The notes under the pieces were generated by a model. That model did not search any database, was not told the DNA's origin, and was given only the letters and a program-made list of their open reading frames with translations. Shown in pieces: positions 1 through 8,484 of a stretch of 58,345 bases of DNA. Where the stretch lies: contig JAGARU010000075.1 in the NCBI GenBank assembly GCA_017622085.1, positions 1 through 58,345 of the forward strand, given 5' to 3'. Made by a program: the position numbers and the translations under genes. Numbering within the stretch: the first letter of the stretch is position 1; the number at the start of each line of letters is the position of its first letter. This DNA comes from Clostridia bacterium (lineage in GTDB: Bacteria > Bacillota > Clostridia > Oscillospirales > CAG-272).

Positions 1-470
1 ATCAAGTATTAGCTGTGCAGAGAATGATCTCCTCATCCACCACCTAACGGTGGTCCCCCTTCCCCGCTGGGGAAGGCTTCCCAAGCGCCGCTTTCGCTGA
101 CAAAGTGAGAAAGATGCACTTCGTCAGGCTCCCTCCGGGAGGGAGTTGGCGCCGAAGGCGACTGAGGGAGAGTGCGTCCCTGACAATCCGCTATCGTGGG
201 CGAACCCGACGGATGACGGCACGCTGGAGCGCTTCCTCCGCCGGTAGCCGTGGCGCTTATAAGACTTTCTTAACGCCTTTTCTTTTGAGACCGAAGGCGC
301 AAAAGAAAAAGCTTAGCGAAAAGAAAACGCCGCTTCTTCGGGCGCTGCCCGAACCCGCTCGCTTTTTTGGAAAAAAGCGAGGCAAAAAACTAACTTTGGC
401 TTCGCCACCCACGTGTGAGCAAGCGCCGATCTTGCTCGCCTTGCCTGCAAAAATCTTAAAAATTCCTTAA
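1..470. repeat. Gene-free repeat-rich stretch
   Basis: No credible gene is visible. Positions 30-79 carry one copy of the dispersed 'CTCATCC...CCTTCCCC/GGGGAAGG' repeat that recurs at 31.8, 33.3 and 58.2 kb. Positions 130-175 hold a second GC-rich palindromic unit (GGGAGGGAG type). Positions 226-258 match, on the minus strand, the repeat seen at 8007-8055. The open frame across 105-470 has no ribosome binding site and a composition like repeat DNA. Confidence 0.6.
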
Positions 471-478
471 ACTTTTTG

Positions 479-507
479 TTGTATTTTTGCGAAAAATCCT
501 ATATAAT
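479..507 (+). promoter_or_regulatory. Sigma-A promoter of the small membrane protein gene
   Basis: TTGTAT at 479-484, 17-bp spacer, TATAAT at 502-507, about 50 bp before the start codon at 555. Confidence 0.6.
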
Positions 508-554
508 GAGAGTAAGGCGTTATGCTGAAACAAATTTTTTACGGAGGTTATCTC

Positions 555-788
555 ATGAAGGATCTTATTAAAGCAATGGACAATCTTCCTTGGATCGTTA
601 AGCTCATTCTTTGCATTCCTGCACTTGACATCGTTTGGGTTATTTATCGTATTGTAAAGAGTTTGGTTGCCGGAAACACCCTTGCTATCGTTCTTTCCAT
701 CGTTCTTCTGATCGTTGGTATTCCGTGGCTCTGGGCGATCGACCTTGTGTTCGTGCTTCTCAAGAAGCAGGTATGGTGGTTCTGCTAA
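555..788 (+). CDS. Small two-helix membrane protein
   Basis: A 77-residue protein starting at ATG 555, chosen because ACGGAGG lies just upstream; an earlier ATG at 522 has no ribosome binding site. Two hydrophobic helices cover roughly residues 11-33 and 38-62, separated by a short basic turn, and the chain ends in an aromatic tail rich in Trp. It has its own promoter and a tight terminator, so it is a single-gene unit. I do not recognise a family with confidence; small two-helix proteins of this kind are usually annotated as hypothetical. The coding potential is supported by the RBS, promoter and terminator rather than by homology. Confidence 0.7.
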   Translation: MKDLIKAMDNLPWIVKLILCIPALDIVWVIYRIVKSLVAGNTLAIVLSIVLLIVGIPWLWAIDLVFVLLKKQVWWFC

Positions 789-805
789 TTCTACATAGCA
801 AACGC

Positions 806-834
806 AAACCGACAGGCATCGCCTGTCGGTTTTT
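806..834 (+). terminator. Rho-independent terminator
   Basis: Perfect stem AAACCGACAGGC / GCCTGTCGGTTT with an ATC loop and a following T-run, directly after the small membrane protein gene. Confidence 0.9.
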
Positions 835-837
835 GTA

Positions 838-866
838 TTGACTTGTCGGTGGATTCGTGATATAAG
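838..866 (+). promoter_or_regulatory. Promoter of the DUF3737 gene
   Basis: TTGACT at 838-843, 17-bp spacer, TATAAG at 861-866. It begins immediately after the preceding terminator. Confidence 0.7.
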
Positions 867-900
867 TAAGGATAGAAACTTTAGTGACGCAGGAGTGCTT

Positions 901-1758
901 ATGCGCAAGATCATAGAATGCAAAAATTTTGACGAGGAGAGAGCCCTCTATCACTTGGTGGACGCGGACGTGAAAAACTGCACCTTTGCAGGCCCTGCCG
1001 ACGGCGAATCCGCCTTGAAGGAGTCCCACAATTTTACCGTGTCGGACTGCCGCTTCTCCCTTCGCTATCCCTTCTGGCACGCAACAGACTTTTCCGTTGA
1101 GCGTGTGCACATGGACGAGGGCGTCCGTGCGCCCCTCTGGTATGCCGCCCGCGGCCAGTTCCGCGAAATGACGGCGGAGGGCGTAAAATGCCTGCGCGAG
1201 TGCGAGGATATGGACTTTTCCCGTTGCACCCTGCTCTCCGAGGAGTTTGGCTGGCGTTGCCGCCGGGTGTCCCTGACGGACTGCACCGTCAAGGCGCAGT
1301 ATCTGTTCTTTGAGTGCAAGGATCTTATGCTGGACCGGGTGAGCATGAGCGGAAAGTATTCCTTCCAGTACGTGGAGGGCATGACCATCCGCAACTCCAA
1401 TTTGGACACCAAGGATGCCTTCTGGCACGCCAAGAACGTAACGGTTTACGACAGCGTGGTCAAGGGCGAGTACCTTGGCTGGTATTCCGAAAATCTCCGT
1501 CTGGTTCGGTGCCACATCGTCGGCACCCAGCCCCTTTGCTACTGCAAAAATCTGGTGCTGGAGGACTGCACCATGGAGGGCACGGATCTGGCCTTTGAGT
1601 ATTCCGACGTGGAGGCGACCGTAAACGGGCACATTCTGTCCGTCAAGAATCCCCGCTCCGGCACGGTCGTGGCAGATTCCGTCGGCGAAGTCATCCTCGA
1701 TTCCGACGTTATGGCAATTGAAGGCAAGGTAATCATCCGCAGCAACACCGAAAACTAA
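901..1758 (+). CDS. DUF3737 family right-handed beta-helix protein
   Basis: A 285-residue protein. ATG 901 is preceded by AGGAG at 891-895; the open frame extends upstream without another good start. The sequence is a run of short hydrophobic rungs with regularly spaced Cys, Asn and aromatic residues (for example '..NCTFAG', 'VSDCRFS', 'LTDCTVKA', 'IRNSNLDT', 'VYDSVVKG', 'LEDCTMEG'), the pattern of a right-handed parallel beta-helix as in DUF3737 proteins. No signal peptide is visible, so it is probably cytoplasmic. The biochemical role of this family is not established; pectate-lyase-like folds suggest carbohydrate binding but no catalytic motif is evident. It stands alone between its own promoter and a shared bidirectional terminator. 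Confidence 0.85.
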   Translation: MRKIIECKNFDEERALYHLVDADVKNCTFAGPADGESALKESHNFTVSDCRFSLRYPFWHATDFSVERVHMDEGVRAPLWYAARGQFREMTAEGVKCLRECEDMDFSRCTLLSEEFGWRCRRVSLTDCTVKAQYLFFECKDLMLDRVSMSGKYSFQYVEGMTIRNSNLDTKDAFWHAKNVTVYDSVVKGEYLGWYSENLRLVRCHIVGTQPLCYCKNLVLEDCTMEGTDLAFEYSDVEATVNGHILSVKNPRSGTVVADSVGEVILDSDVMAIEGKVIIRSNTEN

Positions 1759-1762
1759 GAAA

Positions 1763-1808
1763 AGCGCCACACCGCCGGCCATCGGCCGCGGATGTGGCGT
1801 TCTTTTTG
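1763..1808. terminator. Bidirectional terminator between DUF3737 and trkH genes
   Basis: GC-rich inverted repeat with GCCACA / TGTGGC outer arms and CCGGCC / GGCCG inner arms, followed by TTCTTTTT; it lies between convergent genes. Confidence 0.75.
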
Positions 1809-1822
1809 CGTGAAACGGGAAA

Positions 1823-3280
1823 TTATTTGCTTCGCTTCCACGATTTCGGGCTGAAGAGGACGAGGACGGGGATGATCTCCAGTCGTCCGGCCAGCATATC
1901 GAAGATCAGCACCAGCTTGGAGAGATCGCTGTAGCCGCTATAATTCTGGGTGGGTCCCACGGCGCCCAGACCCGGGCCGATGTTGTTGAAGCAGGCAAGC
2001 ACCGCCGAGAAGTGGGTTATGGGGCTGAAGGAATCCAGCGACACGATGAGGGTGCTGGCAATGACGATCAGCACGTAAATGGCCAGATAGGCGTTGGTGT
2101 TGGCCATGATCCGTTCGCTTACGGGCTTTTTGTTTACGCGGATCACCTGAATTTTCTGGGGCTGAACCATCTGCTTGATGTTCCGGCGCACGCCCTTAAT
2201 GAGGAGCAGAAGGCGGGAGACCTTAAAGCCGCCGCCCGTGCTTCCGGCGCAGGCGCCCACAAACATCAGCGTCAGCAGGATCACGCAGGAAAGGCTTGGC
2301 CAGAGGTCAAAGTCCGTGGTGGCAAAGCCGGCGGTGGTAAGGATGGACACCACCTGAAAGGCCGCGTGGCGCAGGGTCTCACCCACGGTATCGTACAGGT
2401 CGCGGATGTTCCATGCGACCAAGCCGATGCTGGCGGCAACGATGCAAAGATACATGCGGAGCTCCTCGTCCCGGAGCACCGCCCGCACGTTGCGCAGGAG
2501 AAGAAGGTAATAGCAGCTGAAGTTAATGCCGAACAGAATAAGAAATACGGTGGTAACCGTCTGGATGTAGGGGCTGTAGGAGGCAAGACTGTCGCTTCGG
2601 ACGCCGAAGCCGCCGGTGCCGGCGGTGCCGAACATGGTGCAAAAGGCGTCAAAGGTAGGCATACCGCCTGCCAGCAGAAAGATCAGATTTAAGACGGACA
2701 GGCCAAGATAGGTGGCGTACAAAACCGTGGCGGTTTGTCGCATTTTAGGCACCAGCTTGCCCACGTCCGGACCGGGGCTCTCCGCCCGCAAAAGATGCAT
2801 GGTAAAGCCCTCGTTTTTGCCGTTCAGGGGCACCAGCGCCAAAAGGAACACCAGCACGCCCATGCCGCCCAGCCAATGGGTAAAGCTCCGCCAGAGAAGG
2901 ATGCCGCGGGACAGCGCCTCGGGCATCGCCACCACCGACGCACCCGTGGTGGTAAAGCCGGATACGATTTCAAAGAATGCATCAATATATCGCGGCACCT
3001 GCCCGGACAGGCACAGGGGCAGGCAGCCCAGCGCGCCCATCAGCAGCCAGCTGAGGCTGACGGTGATCAAACCCTCCCGGGCGTAAAAATCCCGCTTAGC
3101 CCTCAGGGAAAGCAGGGCCAGCACGATGGCCACCGCGTACATCACGGCCATAGTAATAAGGAAGGAAAGGGCCGCCCGACGCTCGCCGTCCACCAGCTCA
3201 AGGATCACCGAGGGGATCATGAAGGTGGCTGTGATCACTAAGATCATGGAGCAGACGCGCCCCATCATTTTATAGTTCAT
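1823..3280 (-). CDS. trkH: TrkH/KtrB-type potassium channel subunit
   Basis: A 485-residue polytopic membrane protein. The four selectivity-filter loops typical of TrkH/KtrB are visible: TTTGAS near residue 110, GTAGTGGFG near 218, TTAGFATTD near 315 and NNIGPGLG near 432. The conserved C-terminal segment DMLAGRLEIIPVLVLFSP is also present. It should form the K+-conducting dimer in the cytoplasmic membrane, gated by the cytosolic TrkA ring encoded 9 bp upstream. The start ATG at 3280 follows AAGGAGG. The chain length is usual for the family and no key glycine of the filters is missing. The pair is co-transcribed from the promoter at 4686-4714. Confidence 0.96.
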   Translation of the reverse strand: MNYKMMGRVCSMILVITATFMIPSVILELVDGERRAALSFLITMAVMYAVAIVLALLSLRAKRDFYAREGLITVSLSWLLMGALGCLPLCLSGQVPRYIDAFFEIVSGFTTTGASVVAMPEALSRGILLWRSFTHWLGGMGVLVFLLALVPLNGKNEGFTMHLLRAESPGPDVGKLVPKMRQTATVLYATYLGLSVLNLIFLLAGGMPTFDAFCTMFGTAGTGGFGVRSDSLASYSPYIQTVTTVFLILFGINFSCYYLLLLRNVRAVLRDEELRMYLCIVAASIGLVAWNIRDLYDTVGETLRHAAFQVVSILTTAGFATTDFDLWPSLSCVILLTLMFVGACAGSTGGGFKVSRLLLLIKGVRRNIKQMVQPQKIQVIRVNKKPVSERIMANTNAYLAIYVLIVIASTLIVSLDSFSPITHFSAVLACFNNIGPGLGAVGPTQNYSGYSDLSKLVLIFDMLAGRLEIIPVLVLFSPKSWKRSK

Positions 3281-3289
3281 AGGGCCTCC

Positions 3290-4651
3290 TTACGCGAAAA
3301 TGTCGTTGAGCTGGAGGATGACCTCCTCGCCGCCGGCCACTACGACTACGATGGTGTCGCCCACCTCAAAGGTGGAGTCACCGTTGGGAATTTCGGTTTT
3401 GCCCTTGCGGGTAATGCTGACCAGCAGCAGGTTGGGGCGGAATTTAATGCTCTTCAGGGGCTCGCCTGTGTGCTCGGTGGTGGCGTCCACGCGGAACTCC
3501 AGCGCTTCCGCCCGTCCGTCCGCAATGGCATGGATGCTGATGGCCGCGCCGGCCTGGTTTTGCATGGCGCGCACGTAGCGGAGCACCGTGTCACAGCAAA
3601 GCTTGCGGGGACAGACCACACTGCCGAGGGGTAGGCTGTCCACAATTTCTGTTTCCTCGATCTTGGCTAACTTGGTCACGATCTGTCTTACCCCGCGCTT
3701 GTCGGCGTAAAGGGAGGCGATAATGTTCATTTCATCCATGCCGGTCAGGGTGGCTACGGCGTCGCATTCGCTCAAGCCCTCCTCGGCCAGCAACGTATGG
3801 TTGGTGGCGTCTCCGTGAATGATGGACGCCTCGGGCAAAAGCTCGGCCAGCTTTTCGCACCGTTCCCGATTGCTTTCAATAATTTTTACGTTCAGATGGC
3901 GCTTGAGCAAAAGATCGGCCAGATAGTAGCTGACCATGCCGCCGCCGATCAGCACCACCTCCTTGGTCTTATGCACCAGAATGCCAAGGCTTTTCAGGAG
4001 CTGTGCCAGCGCCTCCGTGGGGGCAGTAACAAAGATGCGGTCGCCGGCCTCCAACACAAAGTTACCGGCGGGGATGATGGCGCGTCCGTCGCGAAGAACC
4101 GTGCATACCAGTACCCGGCACTTGACGATGCTGTACATCATGCTGAGGGGCACACCTGCCAGCTTGCTGTCCTCGTCGATCTTCAGCTCCACGATCTCCA
4201 CGTGACCCCGGGCAAAGGAGTCCCGCTTCAAGAATCCGGGGTAGTTCAGCAGCCGGCTGATCTCCACCGCCGTCTGTCGCTCCGGGTTAAAGCAAAGGGA
4301 GAGGCCGAAGGCGTCAGGCATGGAGATCACCTGAGCCATATATTCCGGATTTCGGATCCGGGCGATGGCGTGTAGCTTTTTATTCATTCGGTGGGCAGTC
4401 ATACAGCAGAGCAGATTCAGCTCGTCCGTGCCCGTGGTGGCAATCAATAGGTCGGCGGCCATGACGTCCGCATTTTTTAAGGTATCCATGGAGGCGCAGT
4501 TGCCCTGTACCGCCAAAACGTCGTAGCGTTCCACGCCGGAGGCCAGAACGCGGGAGTCGGAGTCGATCAGGGTAACGTCGTGTCCCTCGGCGGAGAGCTG
4601 CTTGGCTAAGGTTTCGCCAACCTTTCCGCTTCCTGCAATTAAAATTCGCAC
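3290..4651 (-). CDS. trkA: TrkA potassium uptake regulator with two RCK units
   Basis: A 453-residue soluble protein with two tandem RCK units, each a Rossmann nucleotide-binding domain (GSGKVG at residues 7-12; GGGMVS near 235) followed by an RCK-C ligand domain. In known systems it binds NAD(H) and ATP and controls the TrkH channel. The start is GTG at 4651 with a modest GAGGTG site upstream; no ATG fits better, so the start is slightly uncertain. It is the first gene of the trkA-trkH operon. The arrangement and length are canonical and nothing appears broken. Confidence 0.95.
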   Translation of the reverse strand: MRILIAGSGKVGETLAKQLSAEGHDVTLIDSDSRVLASGVERYDVLAVQGNCASMDTLKNADVMAADLLIATTGTDELNLLCCMTAHRMNKKLHAIARIRNPEYMAQVISMPDAFGLSLCFNPERQTAVEISRLLNYPGFLKRDSFARGHVEIVELKIDEDSKLAGVPLSMMYSIVKCRVLVCTVLRDGRAIIPAGNFVLEAGDRIFVTAPTEALAQLLKSLGILVHKTKEVVLIGGGMVSYYLADLLLKRHLNVKIIESNRERCEKLAELLPEASIIHGDATNHTLLAEEGLSECDAVATLTGMDEMNIIASLYADKRGVRQIVTKLAKIEETEIVDSLPLGSVVCPRKLCCDTVLRYVRAMQNQAGAAISIHAIADGRAEALEFRVDATTEHTGEPLKSIKFRPNLLLVSITRKGKTEIPNGDSTFEVGDTIVVVVAGGEEVILQLNDIFA

Positions 4652-4685
4652 AGTAACACCTCACTTGTGTAATGGGTTCTTTTGC

Positions 4686-4714
4686 ATTGTACCACTTTTT
4701 GCCACTTATGTCAA
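4686..4714 (-). promoter_or_regulatory. Promoter of the trkA-trkH operon
   Basis: On the minus strand TTGACA (4714-4709), exact 17-bp spacer, TACAAT (4691-4686), about 35 bp before the GTG start. Confidence 0.8.
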
Positions 4715-4824
4715 GTCGGTGCCCGTCGGAGGGGAGGGTAGGGGGCAAAACGCCCCCAAAACGGCGTAAAATCGTAAATAATTGGTTAAAATAAACGATT
4801 TTTCTTCCCAAAGCCGGGAGTTTG

Positions 4825-4833
4825 TGTTATACT
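4825..4833 (+). promoter_or_regulatory. Extended -10 promoter of the M16C peptidase gene
   Basis: TGTTATACT is an extended -10 element (TG at 4825-4826, TATACT at 4828-4833). The -35 region (TTCCCA, 4805-4810) is poor, consistent with an extended -10 type. Confidence 0.5.
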
Positions 4834-4906
4834 TATCGTATTCCGGCCCGCCGGAGCAGAAACCGAACACTATGCAGTCGGGGATACCCGACAGGAGGAA
4901 GATATT

Positions 4907-7807
4907 ATGTACCAGATTGAAAAAGACCTTTGCGGCTTCCGTCTTGAAAACCGTCGGTTTATCGACGAGGTCAAGGCAGACCTTTACGAGCTCACTCACG
5001 TGCGCTCCGGCGCTCAGCTTGTGTGGCTGGCCCGCGAGGACAACAACAAGACCTTCGGCATCGCCTTCAAGACCCTGCCCGAGGATTCCACCGGCGTGTT
5101 CCACATTCTTGAGCACTCCGTTCTCAACGGCTCCGACAAGTACCAGACCCGCGAGCCCTTCGTTGACCTGCTCAAGGGCTCTCTGCAGACGTTCCTCAAC
5201 GCCATGACCTTCCCGGACAAGACCTTCTATCCCGTTTGCAGCCGCAACGATAAGGATTTCCTGAACCTTGTCAGCGTATACATGGACGCGGTGCTTCATC
5301 CCGCCATCTACCATAAGCCCGAGATCTTCCGTCAGGAGGGTATCCACATCGAGCTTCTTGAGGCCGATGCCGAGCCCACCTACAAGGGAGTCGTATTTAA
5401 TGAAATGAAGGGCGCTTACTCCTCGCCCGATTCCCTCATGGTTTCGGAGCTGGATCGCGCGCTGTTCCCCGACACCTGCTACCGCTTCTCCTCCGGCGGC
5501 GATCCCGTTGTGATCCCCGACCTGACCTACGAGAAGTTCATTGAGAGCCACCAGCGGTTCTACCACCCCTCCAACTCCCGCATTTTCTTGGACGGTGATA
5601 TGGATATCCCTTCCGTTCTGAATCTTTTGGACTCCTTCCTTGCAGATTTTGAGGCCACCGACCCCGGCATTGTGCTGGAGCTGCAGGCTCCCGTCTCCCC
5701 CGAGGAGGTTACGGCCGCTTACGAGATCGGCCCCGAGGAAAACGCCGAGGGAAAGGTTCGCTATGCAACCGGTTACGTGTACGGCACCTATGAGGATGCC
5801 GAGACGGGCATCGCTCTCCGCGTGCTCTCCGACGTGCTGACCGGCTCGAACGAAGCACCTCTCAAGCGCGCCATCCTCTCCCGCGGTCTGGCCGAGGACG
5901 TAATTCTGGAAATGAACGACGGCATCTACCAGCCCTACGCGATCCTTGGTGTGTCCAACACCAGCGAGGAAAAGCTTCCCGAGATCAAAAAGGTCATTGC
6001 CGAAACTCTCGCAGACCTGGCCGAGAACGGCCTTGATAAGGCACAGCTCACCGCATCCTTCAACCGTTTGGAGTTCAACACCCGTGAGCGCGACTACGGC
6101 GCAACGCCCCGCGGCTTGGTCTACGGCATGGTTTCCCTTGAGACCTGGCTCTACGACGGCGACCCGGCGGATGCCCTTCGCTTCAACGCCACCTTCGATT
6201 CTCTCCGCGAGAAGCTTGCCACCAACTACTACGAGGAGCTGATCCGTCGGATCTTCCTTGAGAATAACCATAAGGCCTCCGCTTGCCTCATCCCCTCCAA
6301 GACCATTGGCGAGGAGCGCCGCGCCGCCGAGGCCGCACGCCTGGCTGCCATCAAGGCAACTTGGACAGAGGAGGACAAGAACGCCCTCGTTGCCATGAAT
6401 AAGGCTCTGGCTGAGTGGCAGGCAACCCCCGACACCAAGGAACAGCTGGACACTCTGCCCAAGCTCTTCCTCTCCGACATTTCGGAAAAGGAAGAAAAGA
6501 TCCCCACCATTGCCGAGGGCAACGTCATTCGCCACCCCATCCCCTCCGACGGAATCTCCTACCTGTCCCTGTACTTCTCGGAGGCCGGCCTCACCGAGCG
6601 CCAGCTCTCTCTGGCGTCTCTCCTTTGTGAGCTCCTGACCGAGATGGATACGGAGACCCACGACCGTCTGGCACTCCAGCGGGAGATCAAGACCAACCTT
6701 GGCCGCCTGACCTTCAGCCAGACCAACTACACCGACATCCGCGACACCGCTGACGTGTGCCATCCCTACCTTGCCGTCAAGTGTAGCGTGCTCTCCGGCA
6801 ATACGGACAAGGCCATCCAGCTGGTTGCGGAAATCGCAAACACCACCGTATATAATAATAAGGAAAACATTAAGCAGATCGTGGATCAGGTCAAGACCGG
6901 CCTTATGCAGAATATGATCATGGGCGGCCACGGCGCGGCCATGTCCCGTGCCATGGCACATCTGAACTCGGGCGGTGTCGCCAACGAATCCACCGGCGGC
7001 TATAGCTACTATACCTTCTGCCGCGATCTGTCCGATAACTTTGAGGCCAAGGCGGATGAGCTGATCGCCGAGCTTGCCGAGCTGGCCAAGGTCATCTTCG
7101 ACCGCGCGCGCCTCACCGTTTCTCTGACGGATACCGACGCTGAGACCTCCGACGTGCCCGCCAAGGCTCTGGCGGCCTTCGCAGACAGCGGCAAGGAGAT
7201 CCCCGCAAGCACCGCCTTTGCCCCGCTTGCCCCCAAGAACGAGGGCATCGTGACCCCCGCCGGCGTTTCCTTTGCGGTTATGGCCTCCGACCTTAAAAAG
7301 AACGGCTACGAGTTTGACGGCAGCATGAAGGTTCTTGCCAAGATCCTTTCTCTCGGCTACCTGTGGAACGAGATCCGTGTAAAGGGCGGCGCCTACGGTG
7401 CCGGCTTCCTCCTCCGCGAAAGCGGCAACGCGGCCTTCTACTCCTACCGTGACCCGGGCGCCGCACGTTCTCTCGGCGTATATAAGCAGGCCTCCGACTT
7501 CATCCGCGCCTTTGTGGAAAGCGGTGAGGACGTAACCAAGTTTGTAATCGGTACCATCGGTGACTCCGAGCCCGTGCTCAGCACCTCGGCCAAGGGCTCC
7601 GTGGCCGATACGGATTACTTCAGCGGCCGCACCTATGAGGATCGCCTGCGCGTTCGCCGCCAGATTCTGGCGACCGATGCCGAAGCTCTGCTTCGTCACG
7701 CGGCGGCGCTGGACTCCATCGCCGCGAACGCGGCCATCTGCATCGTGGGCGGCAAGGATAAGCTGGACGCCTGCGCAGATACCATCGAGGAGACCTTGAA
7801 TCTGTAA
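4907..7807 (+). CDS. M16C family zinc metallopeptidase (PreP/insulinase-like)
   Basis: A 966-residue protein with the inverted zinc motif HILEH at residues 66-70 (His66 and His70 ligands, Glu69 general base) and a downstream Glu166 in GVVFNEMKG. The 96-residue spacing between His70 and Glu166 is that of presequence-protease-type M16C enzymes, which degrade oligopeptides in a closed two-lobed chamber. The four homologous lobes expected of the family fit the length. No signal peptide is seen, so a cytosolic role in peptide turnover is likely. ATG 4907 follows AGGAGGAAG. It is flanked by its own promoter and a strong terminator. A very long open frame on the opposite strand is a composition shadow. 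Confidence 0.93.
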   Translation: MYQIEKDLCGFRLENRRFIDEVKADLYELTHVRSGAQLVWLAREDNNKTFGIAFKTLPEDSTGVFHILEHSVLNGSDKYQTREPFVDLLKGSLQTFLNAMTFPDKTFYPVCSRNDKDFLNLVSVYMDAVLHPAIYHKPEIFRQEGIHIELLEADAEPTYKGVVFNEMKGAYSSPDSLMVSELDRALFPDTCYRFSSGGDPVVIPDLTYEKFIESHQRFYHPSNSRIFLDGDMDIPSVLNLLDSFLADFEATDPGIVLELQAPVSPEEVTAAYEIGPEENAEGKVRYATGYVYGTYEDAETGIALRVLSDVLTGSNEAPLKRAILSRGLAEDVILEMNDGIYQPYAILGVSNTSEEKLPEIKKVIAETLADLAENGLDKAQLTASFNRLEFNTRERDYGATPRGLVYGMVSLETWLYDGDPADALRFNATFDSLREKLATNYYEELIRRIFLENNHKASACLIPSKTIGEERRAAEAARLAAIKATWTEEDKNALVAMNKALAEWQATPDTKEQLDTLPKLFLSDISEKEEKIPTIAEGNVIRHPIPSDGISYLSLYFSEAGLTERQLSLASLLCELLTEMDTETHDRLALQREIKTNLGRLTFSQTNYTDIRDTADVCHPYLAVKCSVLSGNTDKAIQLVAEIANTTVYNNKENIKQIVDQVKTGLMQNMIMGGHGAAMSRAMAHLNSGGVANESTGGYSYYTFCRDLSDNFEAKADELIAELAELAKVIFDRARLTVSLTDTDAETSDVPAKALAAFADSGKEIPASTAFAPLAPKNEGIVTPAGVSFAVMASDLKKNGYEFDGSMKVLAKILSLGYLWNEIRVKGGAYGAGFLLRESGNAAFYSYRDPGAARSLGVYKQASDFIRAFVESGEDVTKFVIGTIGDSEPVLSTSAKGSVADTDYFSGRTYEDRLRVRRQILATDAEALLRHAAALDSIAANAAICIVGGKDKLDACADTIEETLNL

Positions 7808-7827
7808 GCAGATTTACGAGGAATGCA

Positions 7828-7860
7828 AAGGAACCCCTTTTTCAAAAGGGGTTCCTTTTT
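7828..7860 (+). terminator. Terminator of the M16C gene
   Basis: Perfect stem AAAGGAACCCC / GGGGTTCCTTT followed by a T-run. Confidence 0.9.
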
Positions 7861-8395
7861 ATTTGCGCAGGGGAGGCCCCAAAACTTTCATTTTTGGTCA
7901 AGCTTTTTTTAAAAAGCTTGCTCGGGTGTGGGGCGCGTGCCCCACGTACACGGCATTTTCTTTTCGCAAAGCCTTTTCTTTTGGGCCTTTTGTGTCAAAA
8001 GAAAAGGCGTCGAACGATCCGCTCAGCCGCCACGGCTACCGCCGGAGGAGGCGCCCCATTGTAGGGGTTGACGTCCTCGCCGACCCAAAAAGCCTTCTCC
8101 ACTGGAGAAGGCTTTTTGTAACATTGCATCCGACGGCGCACGCTCCCATATTGTGCGCAAAATCCGCCGCAAGGTTGCAACAAACCCGCCGTAATATTGC
8201 AACGTGCCTGAAAAATACGATGTAATTTTTCCCTTTGTTACAAAAGGAAAATCCCAAAAAACGGAATCAAAAAAACCCTCAAAACCCTTGCGCCCCAAGG
8301 GTTTCGCTCCATCCACACCCCTGTGGAAAGGAAAAATAATCCAATTATTAAACACCGTTTAATATTACAGTTATGTTACAAAACATGAAAACCCC
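7861..8395. repeat. Gene-free spacer with dispersed repeats before the SLH gene
   Basis: No credible gene. It contains a dispersed repeat at 8007-8055 (GCGTCGAACGATCCG followed by a CGCCACGGCTACCGCC core; related copies at 44530 and, inverted, at 226). A terminator-like perfect hairpin lies at 8086-8117 (AAAAAGCCTTCTCCA / TGGAGAAGGCTTTTT). GTTGCAAC / GTTGCAAT-type inverted words occur near 8173-8203. The last 100 bp turn AT-rich towards the promoter. Confidence 0.6.
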
Positions 8396-8424
8396 TTGCA
8401 AAAAAAACGAACATCATGTATTAT
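8396..8424 (+). promoter_or_regulatory. Promoter of the SLH-protein gene
   Basis: TTGCAA at 8396-8401, 17-bp spacer, TATTAT at 8419-8424. The 5' leader is about 55 nt. Confidence 0.7.
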
Positions 8425-8484
8425 GGTAAACGAAGAGATACCACTATGCTCTCTTTACAAAAAATTTTAAAAGGAGAAAACAAA

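Noticed and set aside
105..470. Open frame in the first gap
   Set aside because: Basic, repeat-like composition, no RBS, and it crosses dispersed repeats.
4706..7699. 997-codon open frame opposite the M16C gene
   Set aside because: It mirrors the GC-rich codons of the plus-strand gene, has no family signature and no ribosome binding site; the plus strand has an intact zinc peptidase.
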